Source: Petrosia ficiformis (lineage: Eukaryota; Porifera; Demospongiae; Haplosclerida; Petrosiidae). Taken from it: 64,000 bases of DNA. Position 1 is the first letter of the stretch; the number at the start of each line of letters is the position of its first letter. The notes beneath the pieces were generated by a model. It did not search any database and was not told the origin of the DNA. It saw nothing but the letters and a program-made list of their open reading frames with translations. This document shows, in pieces, positions 11,230-24,600 of this stretch. A program made the translations under genes and the position numbers. The stretch covers positions 48,958,896 through 49,022,895 of the forward strand of contig OX345636.1 of the NCBI GenBank assembly GCA_947044365.1, in the 5' to 3' direction.

Positions 11230-11437
11230 CTGTCCGCAATATAAAGTGGTTTTTGTATGTTATAAGATCAATGTGGGCGTGATATGTGTCCAGTATACGG
11301 AATAGCGGGGTCTCCGTATTTCAGAAGGTTCCAATCTATGGGCGTCAATGGAAGTGTGTTTGGGACTGCAAGAAAGTGTCCAGCATAGAGAGGTGTCCAC
11401 TATTGGGAGGCGTCCGCTAAGGGAGGTTTCAGTGTAT
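11230..11437. mobile_element. pogo/Tigger-like terminal fragment
   Basis: The right part reads GTGTCCAGCATAGAGAGGTG, GTCCACTATTGGGAGGCGTC and CGCTAAGGGAGGTTTCAGTG. Read in complement this resembles the CACTGAAACCTCCCTTA-type termini of pogo-like elements with their sub-terminal repeats. The left boundary is unsure and no transposase is present. Confidence 0.35.
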
Positions 11438-12213
11438 CCTGTTTGTTACTATAAATAGTCCTGTATCACATGATGATAAAATAGCTACTTCTTGATTTTA
11501 TTTTTTCTCCTGAATTTCAATGAGTTTAAGTGTTTCAAAGATTCTGGTGATGCTTCACTACTATTATTAGTGAAAACTCTTAATATCTATGTAGTGTTAT
11601 GATTATTAATTACTTACAATTTTAAGTGTGCTTTGTGAAGTAGCATCAACCCACCAGCACAAAACAGAAAACATATCTTCCATTGAAGAACACATCACGA
11701 TTAATGTACACCTCCATTAGTAAATTCACGTTTCATTCTTTTGGCTTTCACATTCATCCATATCTGATGGAGATAGTTAGTTAGATCTACTTTTCTCTTT
11801 TTCAGAAGTGGGATAGACTAAGGAGTTAATTAGCTAGCTCATTTGAAGTTTTGTAGTTCAAGAAACCTAGAATTAATGTGTATATAATTATATGTATATT
11901 ATAGAGTTTGCTATATACATTATATTATATGATGGCGACAACACTTGCATAGTGTGCACATGGAGTGATTAGACAGGTCTATATTAACAAATATAGACCT
12001 CCTCTCACATATATATATATATATCCCGATTTGGTGAAACATCAAAGTAAACCACAGGTGTGTAAATCAGATATAGCACCCTGTGGTCAGATATAGCACC
12101 TGCCGTCGAAACAGACTACAAGAAAACAACGCTTACCTTTACCAAAGTGCCAACAAAAAGGTAGGAGAAGCATCAGACATCAACAAAGGTTTAGTCTTTC
12201 GTGAAATATATTA

Positions 12214-12315
12214 TTTATAACACGCCTACTCGTGCTATATTGGATTTATATGCACCTTGCCCTCAGGCTCGGTGCATATACATTAAAATCCAATATAGCA
12301 CTCGTAGGGTGTTAT
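12214..12315. repeat. Fold-back hairpin, TATAACACGCC type
   Basis: Arms TTATAACACGCCTACTCGTG... (12214-12246) and the complement ending GGGTGTTATA (12284-12315) pair over about 32 bp. The loop contains TTGCCCTCAGGCTCGG. The arm motif CACGCCNACTCGTGCT is shared with 29475-29585. Confidence 0.7.
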
Positions 12316-12840
12316 ACATATTACATATATATATATATATAGACCTCACCACATCAAAAGGGATGATCATACTCTCTCTCTCTATATATATATATAGTAT
12401 GATGTCGACATCATCCCTTTGATGTGGTGAGTTCTATATAATGTATAAAGGCCTTCCATGTGCACACTATGCAGGAGATGTCACCGTCAGGCAATATATT
12501 GTATATAGTATCCTAATAGATTCTATTATACTGCATACAGGACCCTTGTTTTGTGCCCTCGGATGTGATATATCACATCAAACTCAGGTCCTATATTTTG
12601 TACATAGGAACTACTGGCATACTATATGTACTACATATATATATACATATATAATATATATATATACATATATATATATAGTATGATCATCCCTTATATG
12701 TATATAAAACATAATAATTATGCACCAAATCACTTAGTCTAGCATAGCCAGACCCTCGCGATAAAAGATGATGTTATTCACACTAACCTATATAGGACAG
12801 ATGACTGGACTTCCATTTTTTTCCTTATTACCTGTTCAGG

Positions 12841-12899
12841 ATATAACACCTGGAAGATAATTGGTCGAGGGCGTAGCTCGAACTCAAGGGTGTTATAAC
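12841..12899. repeat. Short fold-back hairpin
   Basis: ATATAACACC and GGTGTTATAA are opposed around an apex with TCGAGGGCGTAGCTCGA. This is the same layout as the other GTGTTATA hairpins in the window, but shorter. Confidence 0.5.
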
Positions 12900-13598
12900 T
12901 GTTTATACCATGGTAACACAAAAGTATGCAATTAAATCAATCAAGTAGAAGACATAGCACTACATTAATGAGTATTACTGTAAAACTGTGATTAGTGGTT
13001 ATAGGATATATCAGCCGCAGTATATACATCAATGGTTACTACGGCTATCACTCACGCAAAAAACGTACAATAAAATGCTGTAATAGAACATTAACATATC
13101 TCAAAATAGAGGTACGAAAGTTCATTCATTTGAAATGAAGCAGAGTATCTTTGTTTTTGGCCTACGAAGATCAGACATCCATGTATTATTTGCAGTGGCA
13201 TAACTGAGTGTTTAGTGGTGGCCAAGAAATTAAGAGTTGTAAAGCAGAGGGTCTGGGGAGCTGCGCCCCTCAAAAGCTGAGGGTTTTTCAGAGTCAAAAG
13301 ACCAAACTGAGGGGGAATTTTGGCTAGTGGCTTTATTCCTGTTACATTATACTGGTGGAAAGAGTACTCAAAAGCAGTGAACAAACACTGATCATGAATT
13401 GAAATGACAAACCAAGTGAAATAATAAAAATACATAAAATCAGATATTGCTTGCCTGTGTACTAGCTTATTTTCTTAAAGAGTGTGAAACAATCGCCTAC
13501 GCAGATTGTGCCACACCTATCTCGCTTATATATAATTATGTTATTATAATTACATATATTACAACGATCATTACATATTGAGTTCGCTGTAGACGAAG

Positions 13599-14834
13599 AT
13601 GCCACAGTATCGCTGTTATGCATGTAGAAAATTACTACAAAGGAATGTAACAGAATGTAGCGATTGCAGTATAAAACGTCAGCGAAAACAGGAAGCCGAT
13701 ATTTTGCAGAAGGAAATAGAAGAAAGGCAACTAGAATATTTGAAAACAGAACTAGGCAAGGCAAAGATAATGAAAGACTTAGAAATTGAAAAGGTTACAT
13801 TGTCGAAGGATGTGGAAGAAAAGAAGATAGCATTAGATAGGGAAAAACAAGAACATGTCAGAAAAACAGATCACGAAAACGCCATAATAGAAGAAAAGAA
13901 GATAGAAGTAGAGAAAGAAAGAATACAAAAGCTGAAAGAAACAGAAGTTGAAAGGGCTAGAATGTTGAAGCGAATAGAAGTAATGAAGATAGAAGCAGAG
14001 AAGGAAAGAGTAGAAAATTTGAGGAAAACAGATCTAGAAAAAGCAGAGAAATTTGGAAAAGTAGAAATGGAAAAGGCTAGAATGAAGCAAGAATTGGACG
14101 AAAAGAAGCTTGAAGAAGAAAAGAACAGAGTGGAAAAAATGCACTTGGCAGAGCTTAACAAGGCACAGAAAGCTAAGGAAGCTGAAATCGAGAAAGCAAA
14201 ACAAATAAAAGAAATAGAACTGCAAAAACAAGAGAATGAGAAGCAAATGCATAAAGATAAGTTAGTGTTGGCCGAAAAGGAATTGCAAGCACAAAAAGAG
14301 AAAGTAGAAAAATTGGCAAAAACTGATCTTGAAAAAACAGAAAAAATGAAGGAGGTAGAGTTAGCAAATATAAAACAAATGAAAGAAGTAGAATCAGAAA
14401 GAATAGAAAAAATAAAGGAAGTTGAGTTGGAAAAACTAAGAAAAATAGAACAATCAGAGAAGGAGAGAAAAGAGGTAGAACTAGAAAAAGCAAGGATGAA
14501 AAAGGAAACAGACACTGAATTACAAGAAAAAGAGGTGAAGATAGTACAAATTGAGATGGATGCAAAGGTTAAGATTGCAGAAATTACAAGAATTGGGGAG
14601 GAAAACAAAAAAAAGCTGGAAACAGAGGCGGAAATTATAAAAGCACAAATAAAAAGGGATATATTTCTTGAATCTATGAATGTAACAATGAAAATGCTCC
14701 TTGAGGCAGCAAAAGATGAAAAAGACAAAAAAGCTAAAATGGAGATTCTGAGAATGCTAGAAGAAGTTGTGAACCGTCCCACCAATGAAGCGATCACAGA
14801 CGGGAGGAAAAGTGATCAGGAAATGCATACATAA
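13599..14834 (+). CDS. Intronless zinc-ribbon/coiled-coil protein, 411 aa
   Basis: A single open frame runs from ATG to TAA. Residues 1-27 contain C6-x2-C9 and C20-x2-C23, which suggests a small zinc ribbon. Residues from about 28 to 385 are almost entirely charged (Lys, Glu, Arg) with regular hydrophobics, i.e. a long coiled coil with recurring 'VEKERxxKLKETE' and 'DLEKxEK' repeats. The last 25 residues are polar. There is no transmembrane segment or signal peptide. Codon use and the uninterrupted frame argue for a real gene or a recent retrocopy in an otherwise intron-rich region. I cannot assign a family; coiled-coil resemblance to many cytoskeletal or scaffold proteins is uninformative. 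The J-domain gene starts 677 bp downstream in the same orientation. Confidence 0.75.
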   Translation: MPQYRCYACRKLLQRNVTECSDCSIKRQRKQEADILQKEIEERQLEYLKTELGKAKIMKDLEIEKVTLSKDVEEKKIALDREKQEHVRKTDHENAIIEEKKIEVEKERIQKLKETEVERARMLKRIEVMKIEAEKERVENLRKTDLEKAEKFGKVEMEKARMKQELDEKKLEEEKNRVEKMHLAELNKAQKAKEAEIEKAKQIKEIELQKQENEKQMHKDKLVLAEKELQAQKEKVEKLAKTDLEKTEKMKEVELANIKQMKEVESERIEKIKEVELEKLRKIEQSEKERKEVELEKARMKKETDTELQEKEVKIVQIEMDAKVKIAEITRIGEENKKKLETEAEIIKAQIKRDIFLESMNVTMKMLLEAAKDEKDKKAKMEILRMLEEVVNRPTNEAITDGRKSDQEMHT

Positions 14835-14974
14835 CATGCATGCAAGCATATATAAGTACAGTGTATATAAATCTATAAATAATAACCACTTTTATGTAAT
14901 CACAATATTGCTATATAGCGCTGCATAGCTAACTAATTAATATTAATTTTATACTCTTAATATTATATTCAACC

Positions 14975-15345
14975 AATGTACTGTTCTAGAAAAAATTTTG
15001 TAGCCATATCATTGAAATATGTAAGAAGGATACATAGAGTTCCAGATGTCAATGCAAATGGCCAAAGATGGGTAAACTTGTGCTAAGAGACAATTTTTGT
15101 GGACAGAAAACGGTGATAAAACAAGTATTATAATTAATTAATTTTTACACCAATGTACATACTGTTCTAGAAAACCATAATTATCATTCCAATAAGTAAC
15201 AAGGATGCATAGAGTTCCAGATGTCTAGCGCTATCTGTCAATGCAAATGGCCAAAGGTGGCTTGTGTTAATTAAAAGAAAATTGTTAATGGTTGTGCTAA
15301 GAGACAATATTTTGTGAACAGAAAATGGCGATGGAACAAGTACAA
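14975..15345. repeat. Tandem duplication upstream of the J-domain gene
   Basis: The blocks 14975-15120 and 15150-15345 share, in order, 'CCAATGTAC..ACTGTTCTAGAAAA', 'CATAGAGTTCCAGATGTC', 'AATGCAAATGGCCAAAG' and 'GTGCTAAGAGACAAT'. They are diverged and non-coding. They fill the interval between the coiled-coil gene and the J-domain gene, so they may overlap its promoter. Confidence 0.7.
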
Positions 15346-15511
15346 AAGCCGAAATACGAAAAGGAAGAAGATGAAAGCAGGGAAACAATATTTTATCTAA
15401 TTTTATCTATGTTTTTAGAATAATACTTTATATATAATTTATTATGTAATTATTTTTCGGCTGAGAGACTGATTGCTCCACCCAATTTCATTTATCACGA
15501 TAGTTTGAATA

Positions 15512-15600
15512 ATGGCTAAAACCAATCCTGTCTCTCTCCCTTGTTATTACGATGTGCTAGGTATAGAAAAAGATGCTACAAACACGGACATCAAGAAAGC
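15512..15600 (+). CDS. J-UBA gene exon 1 (J domain helix I)
   Basis: Starts at the ATG preceding a classic J-domain opening, [20 protein letters not shown]. It ends in phase 2 at GC|GTAAGT. No earlier in-frame ATG was preferred. Confidence 0.9.
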
Positions 15601-18600
15601 GTAAGTTTATTGTCACTGTAATGACCACTATTTGTTATAATAACAATGATATAATATAGAATATAATTTTAACATATATATATATATATAATTATATATG
15701 TTAAAATTATAAGACGAGGTGATGCTGAAACCAGTTAGAGTACTGACTTGACCATAGATTTCAGACCAACTTTATTCAACATGTCAGCTACAAGCTTTCT
15801 GAGACACCAGAAGCTACCAGAAGGAACCTCAGAGGGCCTAAAATGAGCATAACCACCACACCCCAACCGAAGGAGCTGTCTGCTTCACATTCTATACATT
15901 TTCAATGGGAAGGATTGTTTTATTCAAAAATTACCAGAATGCTACAGAAAACTTGCGTTAATTTAATGAATAACTCTGGTGGGTCTATCCACTCAAACAA
16001 AGTCAAGGAGTGGTGCAAGTTGTTTAACAATTTACACTTCTTGCCCACTGTATTGCATACATAAAGTATTCATAATGCATTGTGTAACCATTAATTGTAT
16101 TCATAATCCAAGTTTATCTAATGAAGCCTTTCTTTAAATAAAGTTAGAGTTTAAATACAGTGGCAGTGGAGTCTAAGATGTACATATGTGTGGGTATTTT
16201 TGTTCATGTACATGTACATGTGTGTGTGTGTGCTAAGTAACTTGTGTGTGTGTAATAGTGTAGTACATGTATATTATTGCGCTCTAATATATCATCTGAG
16301 ACAGTGATCAGAGGAAGCTACGAGGGTGAAGGTCATACGCGACAGCAGCGCAACATATACTTTATATATATTATTAATGTAATTATCGTATGTATTGATG
16401 GCATCAAAGACAAGAATATGGCAGAGCCTTCTCTATGTGTAACTGTCTAGCAATAGATTCATCAAGATCCTTGGTCACTAAGTATGTGTCTTTAAGGAAG
16501 AGTAATGATTATCAGTGTTCCGCCAATATGTGTATCGGAATCGATGTTTCTCCCGATGCTATGTTTTTCTATTATATCGATATTGGTAGCACCTAAATAA
16601 CCAAGACTGATTCGCATGACTATTAATTGAAGTTGAAGAGAGTTATGCATGTGAGAAGATGATGCTACAGATAGTAGCATCAGAGTATTGTGTTCTTCCT
16701 GAGCAGAAATTGTTTATTACTACCAACTTGCAGAGACACCTACAAATCAGAATCATATTGTGGATGTCTTCGAGCTTCAGAAAGTTTTCGTTTTAAACAG
16801 GCTTTCGTATTAACAGTGTTCGTTTTAATGTGACTCCACTATATATGCGTATATATAATTATATATATTTATAATATTATATATAATATATTATATATCA
16901 TTGGTAGATGGCTTGCTAGGATTATAACACGTTTTTAAATCCATATATGCGTATTGGTTAAAGTGCCAATATATATATATATTTTTAAAATAATATTATA
17001 TATAATATATTATATATCATTGGTAGGTGGCTTGCTAGGATTATAACACGTTTTTAAATCCATAACTTCATGTACAATGTGCTGACTCAGCTATAACTAG
17101 GTGTGTGAAAGGTGTTATAACTAGGCAATTATTATATCTGGGAATTATTTCATTTAAGAAAAATAATACAAAGATAAATAATGAACTTCGAAAATAAATC
17201 TTGGACTAATAGCTACATTCTTCTGACAAGAATTACTTGGCCAAATGAAATCAGTTTATTCATGAAAGATACTGAAAAAAACACATTCAAAGGTCATTAA
17301 TATAACAATTTCATTTCTGCAACATGGATAGAAGACTTAGGAAACTTAGAAGACTTGTTTTCATTTATACTAATAATCAAAATTAATAATTTGTATTCAT
17401 GTGCTTTTTTATTGTCTTAGGTATCGCAAAAAGGCACTACAATTCCATCCTGATAAAAACCCAAACAATGTTTCTCAAGCACAAGAAATGTTTCAAGAAG
17501 TTTTGGAAGCGTATGGTGTTCTGTCTAACTGTAAGTAAATAACTAAACTAACCCTCCACTCCACCCCTTGTGGGTGTGAGTTAATTATGCCATAATTATA
17601 ATATATATATAATTACAAAATTGACCCAGTAATTCATTTCAGTGCAATCCAGACTCACACATGCATGGACCTGTGTAGGCTGGAAAGATTATTATAATCA
17701 TATGCAGTCAATTAACGTACCCTAGTTGAAAGTGAATGCTTTAGCAGTGATTCAAAAAAGTTCACATTTTGTTTTTAGGAATAGTACATATATGCATGTT
17801 TTATATTGAAATTAGTCATGGGTAATGTATCAACAAATTGTTGTGATTTTAACAATATTTAATCAGGACAGAGCCTTCAAACACTTGCCTTGGTATATAT
17901 GGCTTTGAGTACAAAACAGATTGTTTCTTGCTTTACAAACTTCGAAAATGAAGCATAAATGGCCAATCCTCGTGTTTTCCGGAGTTTCGACTCACCTTAG
18001 AAGCACTTATAGACAACATGACAAAGGCAAACAAAGTCTTCATAAAGAATCCTGATGATCCTATGAACTTGGGAGAATCACAGAATTCACATGCCAGAAC
18101 AGTAGCTGAAAAGAAGGAATGTTTAAAACTTGTTTATTTACACATGGTACAATATACGTGTACATACATACATTGTACATGTAGATCAGTGTTTTTGATA
18201 AGCTCATATGGCGCACCATTGGCCCAAAGAGCTTCTTATTTGGCGCTGCACAGTTCTCTCTTTGGACCAGATGGCGCAGTTATTTATGATTATATTGTCA
18301 CTAACAGCATTAACTCTTAGTTAATTGGCTCAAGATGTATTCTAAATGGCGCACACACTAACCATTTTTGAGCCAATTTGGCCCAAGCTTCAAAACTTAT
18401 CAAAAACTCTGATGTAGATTATGAAAGCTCATGCAGACATCTCCAAAATATTTATATACTAAGTTCTTATGAATTTTATAAGCTTTAGTAAAGAACTAAC
18501 TATAAAATGAACACAACAGCTCCAAACCGCTCGCATTAAATTTTCATCTTATGCTAGAAATCAAATCAACCCAGTTCTCCTTCAGTCACTTGTTAGTGAG

Positions 18601-21600
18601 ATCTATACACAACATGCTCCTTATAGATTGTAGTCCACACAAAAGGGACATGCTTTTTTGTCAATTAATGTATGATACTGAGAGAGAGCTTCAACAGAAA
18701 CATTTGGCACAACACATCAATAATAAGTGAAGTTGAAGATCCATTGAAGTTTGGAATAGCTGCACAGCTTCCAGTGAAATACTATATAATTAGATATTAA
18801 ATTCACTCTTGATGCTGAATCTTTGCCCACAAGTGATGTATGATCGGTATGTATGTATGCATATTACTGACAAATACAATATATATGATATTATATTGAA
18901 ATTAAAGATAATAGATTAGTGATTTATAACAAGGTATATTAAGAAAAAGGTATCCCTATAATTGCTTTGCAATGACTATATATTAACTATTGCTGATGGC
19001 ACTAGTGTCTCTACCTTTTTGTGTACTCAAAAACTGGGGCGTGAAGAAGTAATTCAGTGTAACTGCATTCCAGCTAAGTGCACAGAAACTGAAGTACTCC
19101 TTCAAGGTTTAAGTGATGACTTCCCCAAGTCTGAAACTCAACAACTTATTACACTTACTTGTTGATTCTTGCATCATTTTTATACTTGTTCTCTGCTATA
19201 TATGACAGTTTAGATTTTTCTTGAATCATCCTGAATCTTCTTGCTGGTCTGTAGCTCAAGTATGTGTTTTACGTACCACGCCCATTATTTGAATGAGTGC
19301 CCTGGAATGACACAACTTACGTAACTACATATAAACACATACTCGCTTAAGTGGCCAAAAATATATAAATATATATACATTAAATGCCATAAAAAGTACC
19401 CAACCTATCTGTAATTCTTTTGCTGTTTGCATCTGTAGTAGTCACTATAGATGTTTATAATAGTAACCTTTTTGTTTTTTACTGTCCATTCTGTCATCTA
19501 CAAGCCTAGAAAACCAGTAACATGATGTAAAAAGCTTATCTGGCGTCTTTTTATTTCAAAAATAACTGCAAGTATTTTGTTTCTGAACAACTGAATACAA
19601 ATAAATACATTTAAATACCAAAGTACGGTAGCACTCTATGTAGGGATGGGCCAAAAAAAAGTTGCCATTCATTATTTCAATAGCAAGTGATCAGCTGAAA
19701 TCTGTATTAATAAATACAGATAAGTGTTGATACACACATACAATTTTATATCAACTGTTTCTACCACTAACAATACCTCGATGGCTAGAGATCGTCTTTA
19801 AAGTAGAGTAGCAAAACTGCAAGATTGTTGATCTCATAATACTATATCTATTACACGAAAATACACTTCTACATTTCAGGGGCTATCAAAGTAGTTTTAG
19901 CATGAATACTAATCTTTTAAAGTTAAATTAGCTGGGACAATTGTTGTACTGTTTTGTTTCTTGACCAAGTCAATGAATATTTTATCCACTTTGCAACAAT
20001 TCCTGATGAATGGATGCCATTTTGTACGTAACCACACTCTTTATGAACATAATAGTGATCAGTGACTAATTAATGTAATAGTGAAGAACAATAACCTTTG
20101 GGTACAGTCTCCTTCTTCCGGCCACCATATTCCTATGGAAAATATTAATGCTGTTAGTGAAAGAGAATAGTCATCACATATATTTGATACTGAAACACAA
20201 ACACAAATGACTGATATTGATTCAGTATAGTGCTCTAGCAACAAAATTAAACCTCACTTCCACATAACAATCCTAGATAAGTACAAGGGCACCGGAATCA
20301 CAGCCCCATGGAGTCTCTTACAGAGAAATAAATATTACAAATCAACAGTTTTTACTGAAATAAACTTTCTTATTTCACTGTGACAGTCAATCAATCGTAC
20401 ATGTAAAGTAATTGTTTTAGATGACCACACTCCTCATGAATAATTATCTAAGTATGCTAAGGTTTCTGGTGCACCTTTGTCATTACATTGCTAAGCTTCC
20501 CACAATTATAACAGCCTGAAGCCATACTTTTTAAGGTTGTCCTGTGCAAAGGTTTTTGTTTCTAAGGTACCATCCCAATCTTGATTTGGTGTTTTCATAT
20601 CCCTACATACGCTTTATTTTTTAAATGTTTTTAAAATTTATTAATCTTCACATATTATTGCAAAGGACACTGCATATAATTTACTTAGGGAACATTAAAC
20701 TTTTAAAGGAACTGCCCTTTATCTTAAAAAAATTCTCTCAGTAAACTAATTACAACCACATGATTTTATATTCCATGATGTCTACACAAGGCATACATGC
20801 AAATGCAAAATTGTTAAAGAACTCATTTATTGGTTAGCACAGTTGCAAGGATTTAACAAATAGTTGGTTGCTGAGATATTTATGAATGCTAATGTTGTTA
20901 TGGCTGTTCAAATTCAATACCTGTCAAAATTACATTGGTGTCAAAATTCGATTTTTCTGTTGGCCAAGAGTTGCACAACAACTTGGCAAGGGAATATAAT
21001 GATTTGTTAGTTTTAGTCTCTGAAGATCAGAATCAACAAACAGTACAAAACAGGATATCAAATATCGACCAAACAGTAATCATTCTCTGCCAGGTTCATA
21101 TTCTCCTAATATCAACCTGCGATTTGCACGATAGTACTCTTTATGTAGGGATGGCATGAAAAAATGGCTGCTGCCCATACATTTCAATAATATTATTGCG
21201 AAGGAAAGTGATGAGCTGAAATCTCTTCTGATATACATGTATAGAGATAGGTCTTAACACACACATACATTTTTCACTACCAATACTTTCTAGATTGCTA
21301 GAGAGCGTAGTTAAGCCAGCGAACTGATGAGTAGCACAACTGACAAAAAATTTTGCTGTTTGTTGAACTATTGCGATGATTAAAGCACCATTGCAATTGC
21401 ATTTATAGTAAAACTCTGGTATGTGAAATATTAATTTCCACAATAAATTGAAATATATAATCTATTATAATAATTATATATCTCAAATTGAAACTGTTTG
21501 CTCAATATTTGACATCCTGTTTTCTACTACCTGTTGTTATGAAATACAGGTATGAGCTAACTATTTGTATAAGAAGGGTATCAGCTACTTTGTACTAACT

Positions 21601-24600
21601 ATTTTTTACTACGTATACTTGAACCACTATAATTTTGGGGTGTTGTCTGCTCATATTTCAAGCGGACAATTTAGTAATTTTACCACTATAGTCTGACCCT
21701 TTGGAAAAGTGCAAACACAGTATACTATATAGTATACCTTTATAATTGGTTCGCAATATGTCATAGTGACAGCATACATGTAGCAATAGCAACTTGTATG
21801 ACAAACTAAATTTGAAATTCATGCTACTAACCAATATACACAATGTATATATAGGGATTTTAATAATTAAATGTTTGCAATTTATACCAGCAACATTTTC
21901 ACTTAATGCATTTATTGGACTGATATTTTCAAAAACAAAAAGTCAAATAAGTGTATCTTCTAACACAGACTAGTATAAGATATAATACAATTTTACTATT
22001 CCTTTTGTGATGTAGCTGCAAAGAGAAAGATGTATGATCTCTATGGAAGAGAAAGTCAAAACATTTCCAGTGAGTCAAGTTAGTATAAGAGTTTGTATAT
22101 ATATTAAAATTCTAGTATGGCTGATGCAACTAGTATGGCTGTTGTGACTATTATGGTTGTACCACATTTCAGCAATGAAAATAATCTTTGATGAACACAA
22201 TAAAATAAAACTGTTACTATAGATATAATGCTGAATTTGTCACAGGGCATTGTAGTCTATTACACAGCTTTTTAATGAAACTGAAGTACTCCTTCAAGGT
22301 TCTAATCAATGACTTCTCGTGTCTGAAACTCAACTACTTATTATACTTACCTGTACTTGCTAAAGATTGTTGCATCATCTGTATTATGTTCTCTGCTATA
22401 TACAACAGTTATTAGTATTAGTTGCAGTTTTACAATTTTTCTGAATCTTTCTTGCTAGTCTGTAGCTCGAGTGCGTGTTCTTTTATGTGTCGAGCCCCCC
22501 CCCCGAATGACATGACTTACTTAACTATGTTTACAACACATACTTGCGCAAATATGTATATAATTATAGTTTGAACCCGTAAGAAAGCAATAATAGGGAT
22601 GGCCCTATAGGCCATGAAAAATACAATTTGATTTTTTGTTATTAAACTTTCGAAATTGAAATTTTATTAAAAACATTGTAGTATACTAACTAAAAATAAA
22701 CTACTCTAAACTAACATTATTTGTGCTTGTCTGAACTAAAATCAAAACTAAAATGTCAGTTTGAATTGACTGCAAAACATAACATGTATCCTTTATTCCT
22801 CATGCAAGTCTCTCTGTGCTGGCTAGCTAATTATGCACACTCAGTTCCACATCACAGCCTCTGCTTTATCCTATAGTCAGATATCATTTCATCTGTAGGG
22901 TGTTAATAACATATCAACCATACAGTAGATTTTTACTGTTGTGTAGGATCCCTGCTTTTGCATTAAATCAGTTTCAATCCCATGGGAAGATGCATCAACT
23001 TATTTTTTATCCAGTAATTTTATTGTTTTTGACATGTAATATATATATGATTTTTGAAAAGCTTGACCATGTGCCAGGAATGTACCCGACTGCCAGGAAT
23101 AGGCTTCTTACTAAGGTTAAAAGAATGGTTGTGGAGTTCTGCCAGTTTGGTTGGCAGGCTTAGCAATTTACCCAGCTGATTCTAAATCATTGTTCTTATG
23201 AATTTAATGTTTGAGGCATTGGTTGGTTGGTCCAGTGATGTAGAAAATTGTTCACTAAATCTGGAAAACTCACATAGATATGAAACCAAACTATATTTGA
23301 AGCCCAGAACATGGAAATAAACCAAAATGTTCTTTAGGTGGCTAAATATTTCCACACTCTTATCCTATTCCTGATAAATCAAATGATATTAAATATTGAT
23401 GATGTCTTAAATTGTCTTTATTCTCTTGTAGATAACAAATATCAATTCAGTGAAGCCACCAGGTAAAATAATTCATTGTTATAATTAAGTATTAATATTG
23501 AAATTTTAAAGAAAGAATCGTTAGAGTAACTATTTTGAACTCAGGACGTTTCTTACATTTACTTTTGAAGAGTTTGAGAAATGGTTTGATGAATATGAAC
23601 ATGATACAACTAGAGAAGATGAAGTAAGTCTGAAAGACAAAATTGATGCTGAAATTGCCAAAATTCATCAAGGTCAGTTATTTTATACTAATCTTAATTC
23701 ATAATTCCTCAAATGTTAGTGGTGTACATATACAAACACAATGTGTGATTGGCATTCAAAAATAGCAATCATTTATATATTTGTAACAGACAAGCCAGAT
23801 GATATGGAGGAAATAAACAGTGAAAACACACCAAGTAAATTTGGAAGTGTGGACCCTCCAAACAAGAGTAGAAATAACGTATCAATGAGGTGAGTACAAC
23901 ATTTGGTAATATATAGGCCTTTTTAGTTTTAACAGCCAAAGAATTCAATAATCGAGAAAAAGATATAATTATTGTAATCTTGGTTACTTCCTAGGAATGT
24001 TTAGGCTGCAACCACTGATTCCTTAGAAACTAATATAAAATACAGTAAATGCATGGTCTTGTTGTGCCAAATATTCCTGTTCCAAGTGCATCTAACGTTC
24101 AAGCAGGAGCTGCAGTGGTGCAACCCTTTACATCCCATAATTAAACTGACCATGTATGTTTACATTCATTAAGGACTTGCAGGCTTGCAACCCCTCACAA
24201 AATAGCTTTCCATAAAACATTTCGATAGGTAATACAGTACTATTTTCATTGCAACTATAATTTCTATGTAAGTACAAATGTTTACCTTATTTATGTTGGT
24301 TACATTTATTCAGTCAAAGGAAAAAGAAGTATGGTATTGATGGTAAAAGTTCACTTCACAGTGTTAATACTTCACCAGATGCAAAAGGTCTGTGAAACAA
24401 CATGCATCCATGATAGAAAATTACATACATTTGATTTAATACATGACTTATAATCAGACTTGGAGTCAAATACATGTTACAGCATTTGAAGGTTTCTGTA
24501 CTTAACAAAGAATATTATCATTGTATCTTACAAACACAAGTGTCTCAAACCTATTGCCTGTTACATGACATCTTTCAGGATTAAAAACATTACCTGCAAT

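Noticed and set aside
13871..14797. Long minus-strand frame of 308 residues opposite the coiled-coil gene
   Set aside because: Its Ser/Phe/Ile-rich composition is the mechanical complement of Lys/Glu codons. The plus-strand frame explains the region.
16157..16849. Possible pogo-like element with AGTGGAGTC / GACTCCACT ends
   Set aside because: The shared terminal match is only about nine bases and no target duplication or transposase was seen.
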